Positions 1 to 8,302 of a stretch of DNA of 64,000 bases are shown in pieces. Numbering within the stretch: position 1 is the first letter of the stretch; each line of letters begins with the position of its first letter. The notes beneath the pieces were generated by a model that ran no database searches, had not been told where the DNA came from, and saw only the letters and a list, made by a program, of their open reading frames with translations. The position numbers were made by a program, and so were the translations under genes. Location of the stretch: NCBI RefSeq assembly GCF_024508275.1, contig NZ_CP101989.1:2046001-2110000 (forward strand). Direction: 5' to 3'. Origin of the DNA: Cellulomonas wangsupingiae (GTDB lineage Bacteria > Actinomycetota > Actinomycetes > Actinomycetales > Cellulomonadaceae).

Positions 1-75
1 GTGCGTCGCCCCAAGCGTGCCGAGGTCCCCGTGACGTGCGAGGTCCAGCTGGTCGTCGAGTACTACGCCCGCTGA
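1..75 (+). CDS. rpsD: 30S ribosomal protein S4, C-terminal end (partial)
   Basis: The first 75 bases encode 24 residues and a TGA stop; the rest of the gene lies before the window. The tail contains EVPVTCEVQLVVEYYAR, which matches the conserved C-terminus of actinobacterial ribosomal protein S4 (typically ending QLVVEYYAR). S4 is a primary 16S rRNA binding protein of the small subunit. A strong hairpin follows the stop by 12 bases, so transcription probably ends here. Identity rests on the tail alone, supported by the usual rpsD-DUF948-alaS gene order of Micrococcales. Confidence 0.8.
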   Translation: MRRPKRAEVPVTCEVQLVVEYYAR

Positions 76-86
76 CCCACGCCTGA

Positions 87-128
87 CGAACGCCCCGCCG
101 CGCACCTGAGGTGCCGGTGGGGCGTTCG
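87..128 (+). terminator. Hairpin terminator after rpsD
   Basis: The arms CGAACGCCCC (87-96) and GGGGCGTTCG (119-128) are a perfect 10-base inverted repeat, with further GC pairing inside. There is no U tract, which is common for actinobacterial terminators. It separates rpsD from the next unit. Confidence 0.75.
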
Positions 129-229
129 TGCTCCTGGCGTGCGCGACACGCACCGGGAGGCGGCGGCTCGACGGGTAGGGTGACGAGGCGGTTCACGCAC
201 GTGGCCGCGAGCCTGGAGGAGGAACGCCC

Positions 230-598
230 ATGGTGTCGATCGGTGACGTCGCGGGACTGATCGCCGCGATCGCGTTCGTCGCGCTCGTCGGCTTCGTCGC
301 GCGTCCGCTCCTGCGGCTCGCCGACGTGCTGGACGAGACGCGCGCCTCGGTCAAGGAGCTCACGGACCACGCGGTGCCGGTGCTCGACGAGACGGCGCGG
401 GTCGTCGCCTCCTCGGCCACGCAGCTCGACAAGGTCGACACCGTGACCACGGCCGCCGCCCAGGTCGGTGAGAACGTGTCGGCCCTCACCTCGCTCGTCA
501 CCGCCACGGTGGGCGCGCCGTTGCTGAAGGTCGCGGCGTTCTCCTACGGCGTGCGACGCGCCCTGGCCGGCCTGCGGTCGGGCGGAGCCGTTCGATGA
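230..598 (+). CDS. DUF948-family small membrane protein
   Basis: This 122-residue protein has one N-terminal membrane segment (about residues 7-28) followed by an amphipathic, probably coiled-coil region rich in D, E, V, T and A. This is the layout of DUF948 proteins, whose function is not known. A strong ribosome binding site (GGAGGAGG, about 215-222) precedes the ATG. The stop overlaps the start of the next gene (ATGA), so the two are cotranslated. In Micrococcales this pair commonly sits between rpsD and alaS. The family assignment is from sequence style and position. Confidence 0.8.
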   Translation: MVSIGDVAGLIAAIAFVALVGFVARPLLRLADVLDETRASVKELTDHAVPVLDETARVVASSATQLDKVDTVTTAAAQVGENVSALTSLVTATVGAPLLKVAAFSYGVRRALAGLRSGGAVR

Positions 599-978
599 GG
601 CGCCTGTTCTGGGTCGGTGTCGGCGTCGCGCTCACGGTCGTCGTGGTGCGGCAGGGTCGCCGGCTGGTGGAGCAGTACGCACCCGCGGGCTCGGGCGACG
701 CCGTCAAGGGCGCCGTCCGGCTGGGCAGCGCGCTGCGCGCCGCGCGCGACGACTTCCGCACCGGGGTCGCCGAGCGCGAGGCCGAGCTCCTGGACGCGCT
801 CGTGGGCGACGTCGACCTCGACACGCTGCGGGCGAACGCGCCCCGGCACCGCGCCGAGCTGCGCGACACGTTCGGACGACCTCCGCGGGACGGCCTCGCC
901 TCCGACCTGGCCGCACGCGGCTGGGCCGACGAGCCGACGACCGACCCCGACGACGACGAGCGGGCCCCGTTCTTCTGA
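595..978 (+). CDS. DUF6167-like small membrane-anchored protein
   Basis: This 127-residue protein begins with MRRLFWVGVGVALTVVVV, a single membrane anchor, followed by a basic and acidic soluble tail ending in a run of aspartate and glutamate. It starts within the stop of the DUF948 gene (ATGA overlap) and lies 82 bases before alaS. The N-terminal pattern and position match the actinobacterial DUF6167 family, which has no known function. A shared role of the two small proteins at the membrane is only inferred from their fixed pairing. Confidence 0.75.
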   Translation: MRRLFWVGVGVALTVVVVRQGRRLVEQYAPAGSGDAVKGAVRLGSALRAARDDFRTGVAEREAELLDALVGDVDLDTLRANAPRHRAELRDTFGRPPRDGLASDLAARGWADEPTTDPDDDERAPFF

Positions 979-1060
979 GCGGGCCCCGCACCACCCGGGC
1001 CAGCAGGCCCATCCGCACCTTTCGCCGCCCCGGCGGCGGACCGCACCCGACGAGGACGAC

Positions 1061-3754
1061 ATGCGCACCGCCGAGATCCGCCAGCGCTGGCTCGACTACT
1101 TCGCGAGCAAGGACCACGCCATCGTGCCGTCCGTGCCGCTCATCTCCCCGGATCCGTCGATCCTGTTCACGATCGCCGGCATGGTGCCGTTCATCCCGTA
1201 CATCCTCGGCACGCAGGACGCGCCCTGGCCCCGGGTGGCGAGCGTGCAGAAGTGCATCCGCACGAACGACATCGAGAACGTCGGCCGCACCACCCGGCAC
1301 GGCACGTACTTCCAGATGATGGGGAACTTCTCGTTCGGCGACTACTTCAAGACCGGTGCCATCGAGCTGGCCTGGGAGTTCCTCACCGGGGCGCAGGAGT
1401 CCGGCGGGCTCGGGCTCGACGGCGACCGGCTGTGGGTGACGATCTGGAACGAGGACGCCGAGTCCGCGGACGCGCTCGTGCGCGTCGGCGTCGACCCGCG
1501 TCACATCGTGCGGCTCACGCGCGAGGAGATCTTCTGGGACACGGGCCAGCCCGGCCCCGCGGGCCCGTGCGCGGAGTGGCACTACGACCGCGGCCCGGAG
1601 TTCGGTCCCGAGGCGGAGGGCGGCACCGTCGACCCCGGCGGCGACCGGTACCTCGAGATCTGGAACCTGGTCTTCGACCAGTTCGTCCGCGGCGAGGGCA
1701 GGGGCAAGGACTACCCGCTGCTCGGCGAGCTCGAGCGCAAGGCGATCGACACCGGTGCCGGGCTCGAGCGCATCGCGTACCTGCTGCAGGGCAAGAACAA
1801 CCTGTACGAGATCGACGAGGTCTTCCCGGTGATCGAGCGCGCGGCCGAGCTCTCCGGCCGCCGCTACGGCGCGGACGACGAGGACGACGTGCGGCTGCGC
1901 GTCATCGGCGACCACGTCCGGTCGTCGCTCATGCTCATCGGCGACGGCGTCACGCCGTCCAACGAGGGCCGCGGCTACGTGCTGCGCCGCCTGGTGCGGC
2001 GCACCGTCCGCTCGATGCGGCTGCTCGGCGTCGAGGAGGCCGCGCTGCCCGAGCTGCTGCCCATCAGCCGTGACCTCATGAGCCTGTCGTACCCCGAGGT
2101 CGCGAGCGACTTCGACCGCATCGCGCAGGTCGCGTACGGCGAGGAGGACGCGTTCCTGCGGACCCTGACGGCCGGGACCACGATCTTCGAGGGCACCGTC
2201 ACCAAGGCGAAGGCGGCGGCCGGGGACGCGGGCGTGGTGCTGAGCGGTGAGCAGGCGTTCGCACTGCACGACACCTACGGGTTCCCCATCGACCTCACGC
2301 TCGAGATGGCGGCCGAGCAGGGCGTCAGCGTCGACGAGCAGGCGTTCCGCACGCTCATGCAGGCGCAGCGCGACCGTGCGCGTGCCGACGCGCTGGCCAA
2401 GAAGACCGGGCACGCCGACACGAGCGCCTACCAGCAGCTGCACCAGTCGCTGAGCGGCGAGCACGGCGCACCCGTGCGCTTCGTCGGATACACCGACACC
2501 ACGGCGCACGCGAAGGTCGTCGGCCTGCTGGTCGAGGGCGTCCCGGCGCCCGTCGCGACCGCGCCCGCGCACGTGCAGGTCGTGCTCGACGTCACGCCGT
2601 TCTACGCCGAGGCGGGCGGTCAGCTCGCCGACACCGGGACCATCAGCCTCGAGGGCGGCGGCATCGTCGAGGTCGACGACGTGCAGGCGCCCATCAAGGG
2701 GCTGTCGGTCCACCACGGCCGCCTCGTGGACGGCACGCTCACGCTGGGCGACGCCGGCACGGCGACGATCGACACCGCGCGCCGCCGCGCGATCGCACGC
2801 GCCCACACCGCGACGCACATGGTGCACAAGGCGCTGCGCGAGGAGCTCGGCGACAACGCGACGCAGGCCGGGTCGGAGAACGCGCCCAGCCGGCTGCGGT
2901 TCGACTTCCGGTCCGGCGGCTCGGTGCCGGCCTCGTCGCTGTCCCAGATCGAGGGCCGCGTCAACGAGCGGCTGCAGGACGACCTCGAGGTCAGCGACAC
3001 CGTCATGGCCATCGACGAGGCGCGCGCGCTCGGCGCGATGGCGCTCTTCGGCGAGAAGTACGGCAACCAGGTGCGGGTCGTCTCGATCGGCGGTGACTGG
3101 TCGCGCGAGCTGTGCGCGGGCACCCACGTGCGCCGCTCCGGTGAGCTCGGGCTGGTCACGCTGCTGGGGGAGTCGTCCATCGGGTCCGGGGTGCGTCGCG
3201 TCGACGCGCTCGTCGGGGACTCCGCCTACGGCTACCAGGCGAAGGAGCGCGCGCTCGTCAGCCAGCTCTCGGGGCTGCTCGGCGCACGTCCCGACGAGCT
3301 CGGCGACCGCGTGTCGTCGCTGCTGACGCGCGTGCGCGAGTCGGAGAAGGAGCTCGCGGCACTGCGTCAGGCGCAGGTGCTCGCGGCCGCGGGCACGCTG
3401 GCCGCCGGCGCGCAGCAGGTCGGTGTCACGCTCGTGGTCGCGCACGACGCCGGCGAGGTCGCGGCCGCGGACGACCTGCGGACGCTCGCGCTCGACGTGC
3501 GCGGACGGCTCGGGGAGTCCTCGCCGGCCGTCGTCGCGATCGGTGGCGTCGCCAAGGGGCGGCCCGTCGTCGTCGTGGCGACCAACGCGGCCGCCCGCGA
3601 GGCGGGTCACAAGGCCGGTGCGCTCGTGCGGACCGCGTCGGGCGTCCTCGGCGGCGGTGGCGGGGGCAAGGACGACCTGGCGCAGGGGGGTGGCACCGAC
3701 GCCTCACGGCTGACGGACGCCCTCGCGGGCGTCCTCGCGGCGGTCCGGGGCTGA
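1061..3754 (+). CDS. alaS: Alanyl-tRNA synthetase
   Basis: This 897-residue enzyme charges tRNA-Ala with alanine, and its editing domain removes misacylated serine or glycine. The N-terminal class II catalytic domain starts MRTAEIRQRWLDYFASKDH, as in other AlaRS. The editing-site zinc ligands are visible as HTATH (H582, H586) and CAGTH (C685, H689). The C-terminus has the Gly-rich DHHA1-like stretch (VLGGGGGGKDD). The open frame extends upstream to 617, but homologous sequence begins at the ATG at 1061, which gives the normal family length. The upstream frame overlaps the DUF6167 gene and is not real. ruvX follows after one base. Confidence 0.98.
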   Translation: MRTAEIRQRWLDYFASKDHAIVPSVPLISPDPSILFTIAGMVPFIPYILGTQDAPWPRVASVQKCIRTNDIENVGRTTRHGTYFQMMGNFSFGDYFKTGAIELAWEFLTGAQESGGLGLDGDRLWVTIWNEDAESADALVRVGVDPRHIVRLTREEIFWDTGQPGPAGPCAEWHYDRGPEFGPEAEGGTVDPGGDRYLEIWNLVFDQFVRGEGRGKDYPLLGELERKAIDTGAGLERIAYLLQGKNNLYEIDEVFPVIERAAELSGRRYGADDEDDVRLRVIGDHVRSSLMLIGDGVTPSNEGRGYVLRRLVRRTVRSMRLLGVEEAALPELLPISRDLMSLSYPEVASDFDRIAQVAYGEEDAFLRTLTAGTTIFEGTVTKAKAAAGDAGVVLSGEQAFALHDTYGFPIDLTLEMAAEQGVSVDEQAFRTLMQAQRDRARADALAKKTGHADTSAYQQLHQSLSGEHGAPVRFVGYTDTTAHAKVVGLLVEGVPAPVATAPAHVQVVLDVTPFYAEAGGQLADTGTISLEGGGIVEVDDVQAPIKGLSVHHGRLVDGTLTLGDAGTATIDTARRRAIARAHTATHMVHKALREELGDNATQAGSENAPSRLRFDFRSGGSVPASSLSQIEGRVNERLQDDLEVSDTVMAIDEARALGAMALFGEKYGNQVRVVSIGGDWSRELCAGTHVRRSGELGLVTLLGESSIGSGVRRVDALVGDSAYGYQAKERALVSQLSGLLGARPDELGDRVSSLLTRVRESEKELAALRQAQVLAAAGTLAAGAQQVGVTLVVAHDAGEVAAADDLRTLALDVRGRLGESSPAVVAIGGVAKGRPVVVVATNAAAREAGHKAGALVRTASGVLGGGGGGKDDLAQGGGTDASRLTDALAGVLAAVRG

Positions 3755-3755
3755 C

Positions 3756-4322
3756 GTGACCGCCGGACGTGCAGACCGCGACGCCGTGACCCGTGCGGTC
3801 CGGCTCGGCGTCGACGTCGGCACGGTGCGGGTCGGTGTCGCGTCGAGCGACCCCGACGGCACCCTCGCCACCCCCGTCGAGACGCTGGCCAGGGCCGCGG
3901 GCAAGCCCTCGTCGACGGCTACCGACGTCGCCCGTATCGCCGCCGAGGCCCGCGAACGAGGTGTGGATGTCGTGTACGTCGGCCTCCCGCGGCACCTGTC
4001 CGGCGCGGAGGGGTCGTCGGCGGGGCTCGCGCGCGCGTACGCTGTCGCACTGGCGCACGCGGTCGGGCCTGTCCAGGTCCGGCTCGTGGATGAGCGGATG
4101 AGCACGGTGACCGCACATCACGCGCTCCAGGCGGCCGGCCGATCCGGACGCCGCCACCGGCAGGTCGTCGACCAGGCGGCCGCGGTGGTGATCCTGCAGC
4201 ACGCGCTGGACGTGGAGAGGTCCACGGGACGTCGTCCCGGGGAACGGGTCGAGGTCGACCCGGGCCGATCCGCACCGGAGCGCCGGGGGGTTGCGGGCGA
4301 CGGCACGACGACGGTGGAGTGA
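3756..4322 (+). CDS. ruvX: RuvX/YqgF-type Holliday junction resolvase homolog
   Basis: This 188-residue protein has the RNase H-like fold motifs of YqgF/RuvX: RLGVDVGTVRVGVA near the N-terminus, VVYVGLPRHLSG in the middle, and LVDERMST plus VVDQAAAVVILQ near the C-terminus, including the acidic catalytic positions. The family acts on structured nucleic acids and is linked to 16S rRNA 5' end maturation. The GTG start lies one base after the alaS stop. At 188 residues it is longer than the usual 140-155, with about 13 extra residues in front and a charged tail behind. The order alaS-ruvX-mltG-aroE is conserved in actinobacteria. Confidence 0.95.
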   Translation: MTAGRADRDAVTRAVRLGVDVGTVRVGVASSDPDGTLATPVETLARAAGKPSSTATDVARIAAEARERGVDVVYVGLPRHLSGAEGSSAGLARAYAVALAHAVGPVQVRLVDERMSTVTAHHALQAAGRSGRRHRQVVDQAAAVVILQHALDVERSTGRRPGERVEVDPGRSAPERRGVAGDGTTTVE

Positions 4323-4329
4323 CGCGCAG

Positions 4330-5541
4330 GTGAGCAACCAGACGGAGTGGTGGGCCCCGGTGAGGTCGGACGAGAGCGTGACCGAGCTGTTCGGTGGCGA
4401 GCGTGCCGCCTCGGCGCCGGGTGCGCCCGAGCCGCGGCGACGGTCCCGCGCGTCCGGACGCAAGCGCGAGGAGCGCATGCGCAAGCAGCGCCGCCGCCGG
4501 TCGATCTCCGTGCTGGTGGTCGCCCTGGTGCTCGTCGGCGGTGCCGCCTACGTCGTGTTCTCGCTCATGGGCGGTTCGCTGTTCGGCGGCACGAGCGCGT
4601 CGCAGGAGGTCACCGACTACGACGGGCCGGGGCGCCCCGGTGCACCCCCGGTCGTGATCAGCGCGGGCGACTCGGGTGCCGCCATGGCCACGACCCTGCA
4701 CGAGGCCGGCATCGTGGCGTCCCAGGACGCGTTCCGCGCCGCCTTCGACGCGAACCCCGACGCCGCGCTCATCCAGCCGGGGACCTACCAGCTGCTGCTG
4801 GAGATGAAGGCGGAGGACGCCGTCCGGGCGCTGCTCGATCCCAAGAGCCGCGTCTCGATGAAGGTGACCATCCCCGAGGGGTTCACCGCCGAGCAGATCT
4901 TCACGCGCATCAACGAGGTCACGCTCATCAGCATCGACGAGCTGCGTGCCGCGGCCGCCGACCCCGCCGCCATCGGCCTGCCCGCCGAGGCGGGCGGCCA
5001 GGTCGAGGGCTGGCTGTTCGCGACGACCTACCAGATCGAGCCCGACACGTCGGCGGCGGCCGTCCTCGGGCAGATGGTCACGAAGACCGTCGAGACGCTC
5101 ACCGCGAAGGGCGTCCCGCAGGACCAGTGGGGGGTCGTCCTCACCAAGGCGTCCCTGGTGGAGCGCGAGGCCAAGGCGGACGGCGACCGGCCGATGATGG
5201 CGCGCGCCATCCAGAACCGTCTCGACCGCGGCATGACCCTCGACATCGACGCGGCGGTCGCCTACGGGCTGAAGATCCCGGGCACGCAGCTCACGAGCGA
5301 GCACACCCAGGACCCGTCGAACCCGTTCAACACCTACAAGCACGTCGGCCTGCCGCCGACGCCCATCGCGTCGCCCGGTGTGACGTCGATCGACGCCGTG
5401 CTGAACCCCGCGCAGGGCGACTGGGTCTTCTGGGTCGCCATCAACCTGGACACGGGCGAGACGCGCTTCGCGGAGACGTACGACGAGCACCAGGAGAACG
5501 TCGCGCTGCTGCGGCAGTGGCAGGCGGAGAACTCCGGGTGA
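4330..5541 (+). CDS. mltG: Endolytic murein transglycosylase MltG
   Basis: This 403-residue membrane enzyme cuts nascent peptidoglycan strands and so sets glycan length. It has a 57-residue cytoplasmic tail rich in arginine (RKREERMRKQRRRR), one membrane segment (about 59-79) and an external YceG domain. The catalytic glutamate lies in the motif SLVEREAK (E278). The conserved FNTYKHVGLPPTPIASPG follows. I chose the GTG at 4330, eight bases after the ruvX stop, because the frame further upstream overlaps ruvX. aroE starts inside its stop codon. Confidence 0.95.
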   Translation: MSNQTEWWAPVRSDESVTELFGGERAASAPGAPEPRRRSRASGRKREERMRKQRRRRSISVLVVALVLVGGAAYVVFSLMGGSLFGGTSASQEVTDYDGPGRPGAPPVVISAGDSGAAMATTLHEAGIVASQDAFRAAFDANPDAALIQPGTYQLLLEMKAEDAVRALLDPKSRVSMKVTIPEGFTAEQIFTRINEVTLISIDELRAAAADPAAIGLPAEAGGQVEGWLFATTYQIEPDTSAAAVLGQMVTKTVETLTAKGVPQDQWGVVLTKASLVEREAKADGDRPMMARAIQNRLDRGMTLDIDAAVAYGLKIPGTQLTSEHTQDPSNPFNTYKHVGLPPTPIASPGVTSIDAVLNPAQGDWVFWVAINLDTGETRFAETYDEHQENVALLRQWQAENSG

Positions 5542-6386
5542 CGACGCTCCGGCGTGCCGCGGTGCTCGGGCATCCCGTCCGGCACTCGCTGTCGCCGCTG
5601 CTGCACCGTGCCGCGTACGACGCCCTCGGGCTCGACGGCTGGCGGTACGACGCCGTCGACGTGACCGAGGACGAGCTCGCCGGCTTCCTCGCCGGCATGG
5701 ACGCCACCTGGGCGGGTCTGAGCCTGACCATGCCGCTCAAGCAGAGCGTCATGCCGTTGCTCGACCACGTCGAGCCGCTGGCGCAGGTGGTCGGCTCGGT
5801 CAACACGGTGCTCGTGCAGGGCCGGGGGGCCGGTCGGGTGCTCACGGGCGCGAACACCGACGTCCACGGGCTGGTCGCGGCGCTCGGGGAGGCGGGTGTC
5901 ACGGGGGGCGTGCGGTCGGCCGCGGTGATCGGCGCCGGCGCGACAGCGGCCTCCGCCCTCGCCGCCCTCGCACAGCTCGGGTGCGCCACCCCGCGGGTGT
6001 ACGTCCGTTCCCCCGCCCGTGCCGGGGGACTGCTGCGCGCGGCCCACCGCATGGGCGTCGAACCCCGGCTGAGCCGGATCGACGACGCCCCGGACGAGGT
6101 CGGGCGCGTCGACGTCGTCGTGAGCACGTTGCCCGCGCACGCGGCCGACCCGCTGGCGGCAGCGCTGCCCGGTGAGGTGACCGGCGTCCTGCTCGACGTC
6201 TGCTACGACCCGCGGCCCACGGCGCTGTCGGCGGCCTGGGCGGCCCGCGGCGGTGGCGTCGTCGGCGGTGAGCGGATGCTGCTGCACCAGGCGGTCGAGC
6301 AGGTGCGGCTCATGACCGGCCGTCCGGCGCCGCTGGCCGCCATGGCGCAGGCGCTCGTCGGGGCGCTCGCCTCCACGCCCGTCTAG
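5538..6386 (+). CDS. aroE: Shikimate dehydrogenase
   Basis: This 282-residue enzyme reduces 3-dehydroshikimate to shikimate with NADPH. It shows the shikimate-binding HSLSP motif, the catalytic lysine in SLTMPLKQ, the NTD motif, the dinucleotide loop GAGATA and a C-terminal glutamine in LLHQAVEQV. The GTG start overlaps the mltG stop (GTGA), so the two are translationally coupled. It is followed by the inserted pilus locus, and aroC-aroK-aroB resume 12.6 kb later. The pathway makes chorismate for aromatic amino acids and menaquinone. Confidence 0.96.
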   Translation: MTTLRRAAVLGHPVRHSLSPLLHRAAYDALGLDGWRYDAVDVTEDELAGFLAGMDATWAGLSLTMPLKQSVMPLLDHVEPLAQVVGSVNTVLVQGRGAGRVLTGANTDVHGLVAALGEAGVTGGVRSAAVIGAGATAASALAALAQLGCATPRVYVRSPARAGGLLRAAHRMGVEPRLSRIDDAPDEVGRVDVVVSTLPAHAADPLAAALPGEVTGVLLDVCYDPRPTALSAAWAARGGGVVGGERMLLHQAVEQVRLMTGRPAPLAAMAQALVGALASTPV

Positions 6387-6445
6387 GCGTTCTCCGCCGA
6401 ACGGGTTGCACGCCGCACCTCGTCGCAGGGCGGCACGCGGCGGGC

Positions 6446-6471
6446 TTCAGAGTGCCCGGGCGGCTGCCGAT
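6446..6471 (+). promoter_or_regulatory. Putative motility-sigma promoter of pilB
   Basis: TTCAG (6446-6450), 15 bases, then GCCGAT (6466-6471), lies 45 bases before the pilB start. Three better copies of the same arrangement precede pilT, the pilin and pilM. The right half is the hallmark -10 of FliA/SigD/WhiG-class sigma factors. The left half is the weakest of the four sites (TTCAG instead of CTCAAG). Confidence 0.5.
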
Positions 6472-6516
6472 GGCATCCGAGGGTGTCGATCGGGCCCCGG
6501 ACGAGGAGGCGCGCAC

Positions 6517-8190
6517 GTGAAGCAGCTCGGGGAGATCCTGCTCAGCGAGGGTCTGGTGACGGAGGGACAGCTCCTCGCGGCGATCGACGAGCAGCAGGCG
6601 ATGGGGACGTCGCTGGGACGCACGCTCGTCGAGCTCGGGATGCTGACGGAGGCCCAGCTCGTCCGCGCACTCGCGGCGCAGGTCGGGATGGAGTTCGTCG
6701 ACCTCGACGAGTACCCCGTGGACCGCGCCGCCGTGTCGGTGGTCGCCGAGAGCGTCTGCCGGCGCCACGCCGTGCTGCCCGTCGCGCTGCGGGACGGCGC
6801 GATCGTGCTCGCCACCGCCGACCCGGGCAACGTCGTCGCCGTGGACGACGTGCGGACGCTGTCCGGCATGCGCGTGATCCCCGTGGTCGCCACCTACGAC
6901 AACGTGCTGCGGGCGATCGACAGGTTCTGCCGGGCGGACGGCGAGATGGAGAACCTCTCGTCGGCCTTCGTCGACGACATGGCGGAGCCGGAGACCGACC
7001 TGAGCCGCGTCGGCGACGTCGTCGACGACGACGCCCCGATCGTGCGGTACGTGAACCTGCTGGTCACGCAGGCGATCACGGACCGCGCGTCCGACATCCA
7101 CATCGAGCCCGCGGAGCACGACCTGCGGGTGCGCTACCGCATCGACGGGGTCCTGCACGAGACGCAGCGCTCGCCCAAGAGCATCACCGGTGGCGTGATC
7201 AGCCGCGTGAAGATCATGAGCGACATCGACATCGCGGAGAAGCGCAAGCCGCAGGACGGCCGGATGTCGGTCACCCACAACGGACGCAAGATCGACCTGC
7301 GCGTGGCCACCCTGCCGACCGTGTGGGGCGAGAAGATCGTCATGCGCATCCTCGACAACTCCACCGCGAGCCTCGACCTGCGCGACCTGTCGTTCCTCGA
7401 CCACAACTACGAGACGTACCGCGAGTCGTACACCAAGCCGTACGGGATGATCCTCGTGACGGGGCCGACCGGCTCGGGGAAGTCCACGACGCTGTACGCG
7501 ACGCTGAACGCGGTGTCGAAGCCGGAGATCAACGTCATCACGGTCGAGGACCCGGTCGAGTACCGCCTGCCGGGCATCAACCAGGTCCAGGTGAACCCGA
7601 AGGCGGGCCTCACCTTCGCGGCCGCGCTGCGCTCGATCCTGCGGTCGGACCCCGACGTCGTGCTGCTCGGTGAGATCCGTGACCACGAGACGGCGCAGAT
7701 CGCGATCGAGGCGTCGCTGACCGGGCACCTGGTGCTGTCCACGCTGCACACGAACGACGCGCCCTCGGCCGTGACGCGGCTGACGGAGATGGGCATCGAG
7801 CCGTTCCTCGTCGGGTCGGCCCTGGACTGCGTCGTCGCGCAGCGCCTGGCGCGCCGGCTGTGCCCGAAGTGCAAGGAGGCGTACGTCCCGACGCCCGTGG
7901 AGCTCGAGGCGGCGCGGTTCCCGTGGGTCGACGGCGAGCCGTTGCCGGAGCTGTTCCGGCCGGCGGGGTGCACCGCCTGCTCCCGCACCGGGTACAAGGG
8001 CAGGCTCGCGCTGCACGAGGTGATGCGGGTCACCGAGGAGATCGAGCGCCACGCCGTGGCGCACGCGTCGTCCGCGGAGATCTCGCAGACGGCCGTGCAC
8101 CAGGGGATGCGCCGCCTGCGCGAGGACGGCTGGTACAAGGTCGCGGACGGCCAGACGTCCATCGAGGAGATCCTCCGCGTCGTGGCCTGA
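6517..8190 (+). CDS. pilB: Type IV pilus extension ATPase PilB
   Basis: This 557-residue cytoplasmic ATPase powers pilin polymerisation. Residues 3-55 carry two tandem MshEN-type motifs (LGEILLSEGL at 4-13 and LGRTLVELGM at 33-42, each ending in a conserved glutamine), a known cyclic-di-GMP binding module. The GspE core follows, with Walker A GPTGSGKST (316-324), an acidic Walker B stretch (DPDVVLLGEIRD), the TLHTND motif and a tetracysteine zinc site (CPKC and CTAC). The GTG at 6517 follows GAGGAGG at a good distance. It opens the pilus locus right after aroE. Confidence 0.96.
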   Translation: MKQLGEILLSEGLVTEGQLLAAIDEQQAMGTSLGRTLVELGMLTEAQLVRALAAQVGMEFVDLDEYPVDRAAVSVVAESVCRRHAVLPVALRDGAIVLATADPGNVVAVDDVRTLSGMRVIPVVATYDNVLRAIDRFCRADGEMENLSSAFVDDMAEPETDLSRVGDVVDDDAPIVRYVNLLVTQAITDRASDIHIEPAEHDLRVRYRIDGVLHETQRSPKSITGGVISRVKIMSDIDIAEKRKPQDGRMSVTHNGRKIDLRVATLPTVWGEKIVMRILDNSTASLDLRDLSFLDHNYETYRESYTKPYGMILVTGPTGSGKSTTLYATLNAVSKPEINVITVEDPVEYRLPGINQVQVNPKAGLTFAAALRSILRSDPDVVLLGEIRDHETAQIAIEASLTGHLVLSTLHTNDAPSAVTRLTEMGIEPFLVGSALDCVVAQRLARRLCPKCKEAYVPTPVELEAARFPWVDGEPLPELFRPAGCTACSRTGYKGRLALHEVMRVTEEIERHAVAHASSAEISQTAVHQGMRRLREDGWYKVADGQTSIEEILRVVA

Positions 8191-8214
8191 CCCGGCCGTG
8201 CGGAGGCCCGAGCG

Positions 8215-8241
8215 CTCAAGTCACGTCGCGCGGGGGCCGAT
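8215..8241 (+). promoter_or_regulatory. Putative motility-sigma promoter of pilT
   Basis: CTCAAG (8215-8220), 15 bases, then GCCGAT (8236-8241), lies 61 bases before the pilT start. The extended left half GCGCTCAAG is identical to those at 11052 and 16307. It implies that pilT and pilC can be transcribed separately from pilB. Confidence 0.65.
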
Positions 8242-8302
8242 GGGGTAGGCGGGCCCGCATCGTGCGCGGGCGCCGTGCGCGGACCGGTTGGAGGCCGACG
8301 AC

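Noticed and set aside
617..1060. Upstream extension of the alaS reading frame to 617
   Set aside because: It overlaps the DUF6167-like gene in another frame and lacks AlaRS homology; the family N-terminus starts at 1061.
704..3610. 968-codon minus-strand frame opposite alaS
   Set aside because: A shadow of high GC third positions in alaS; its translation is low-complexity R, V, D, L without domains.
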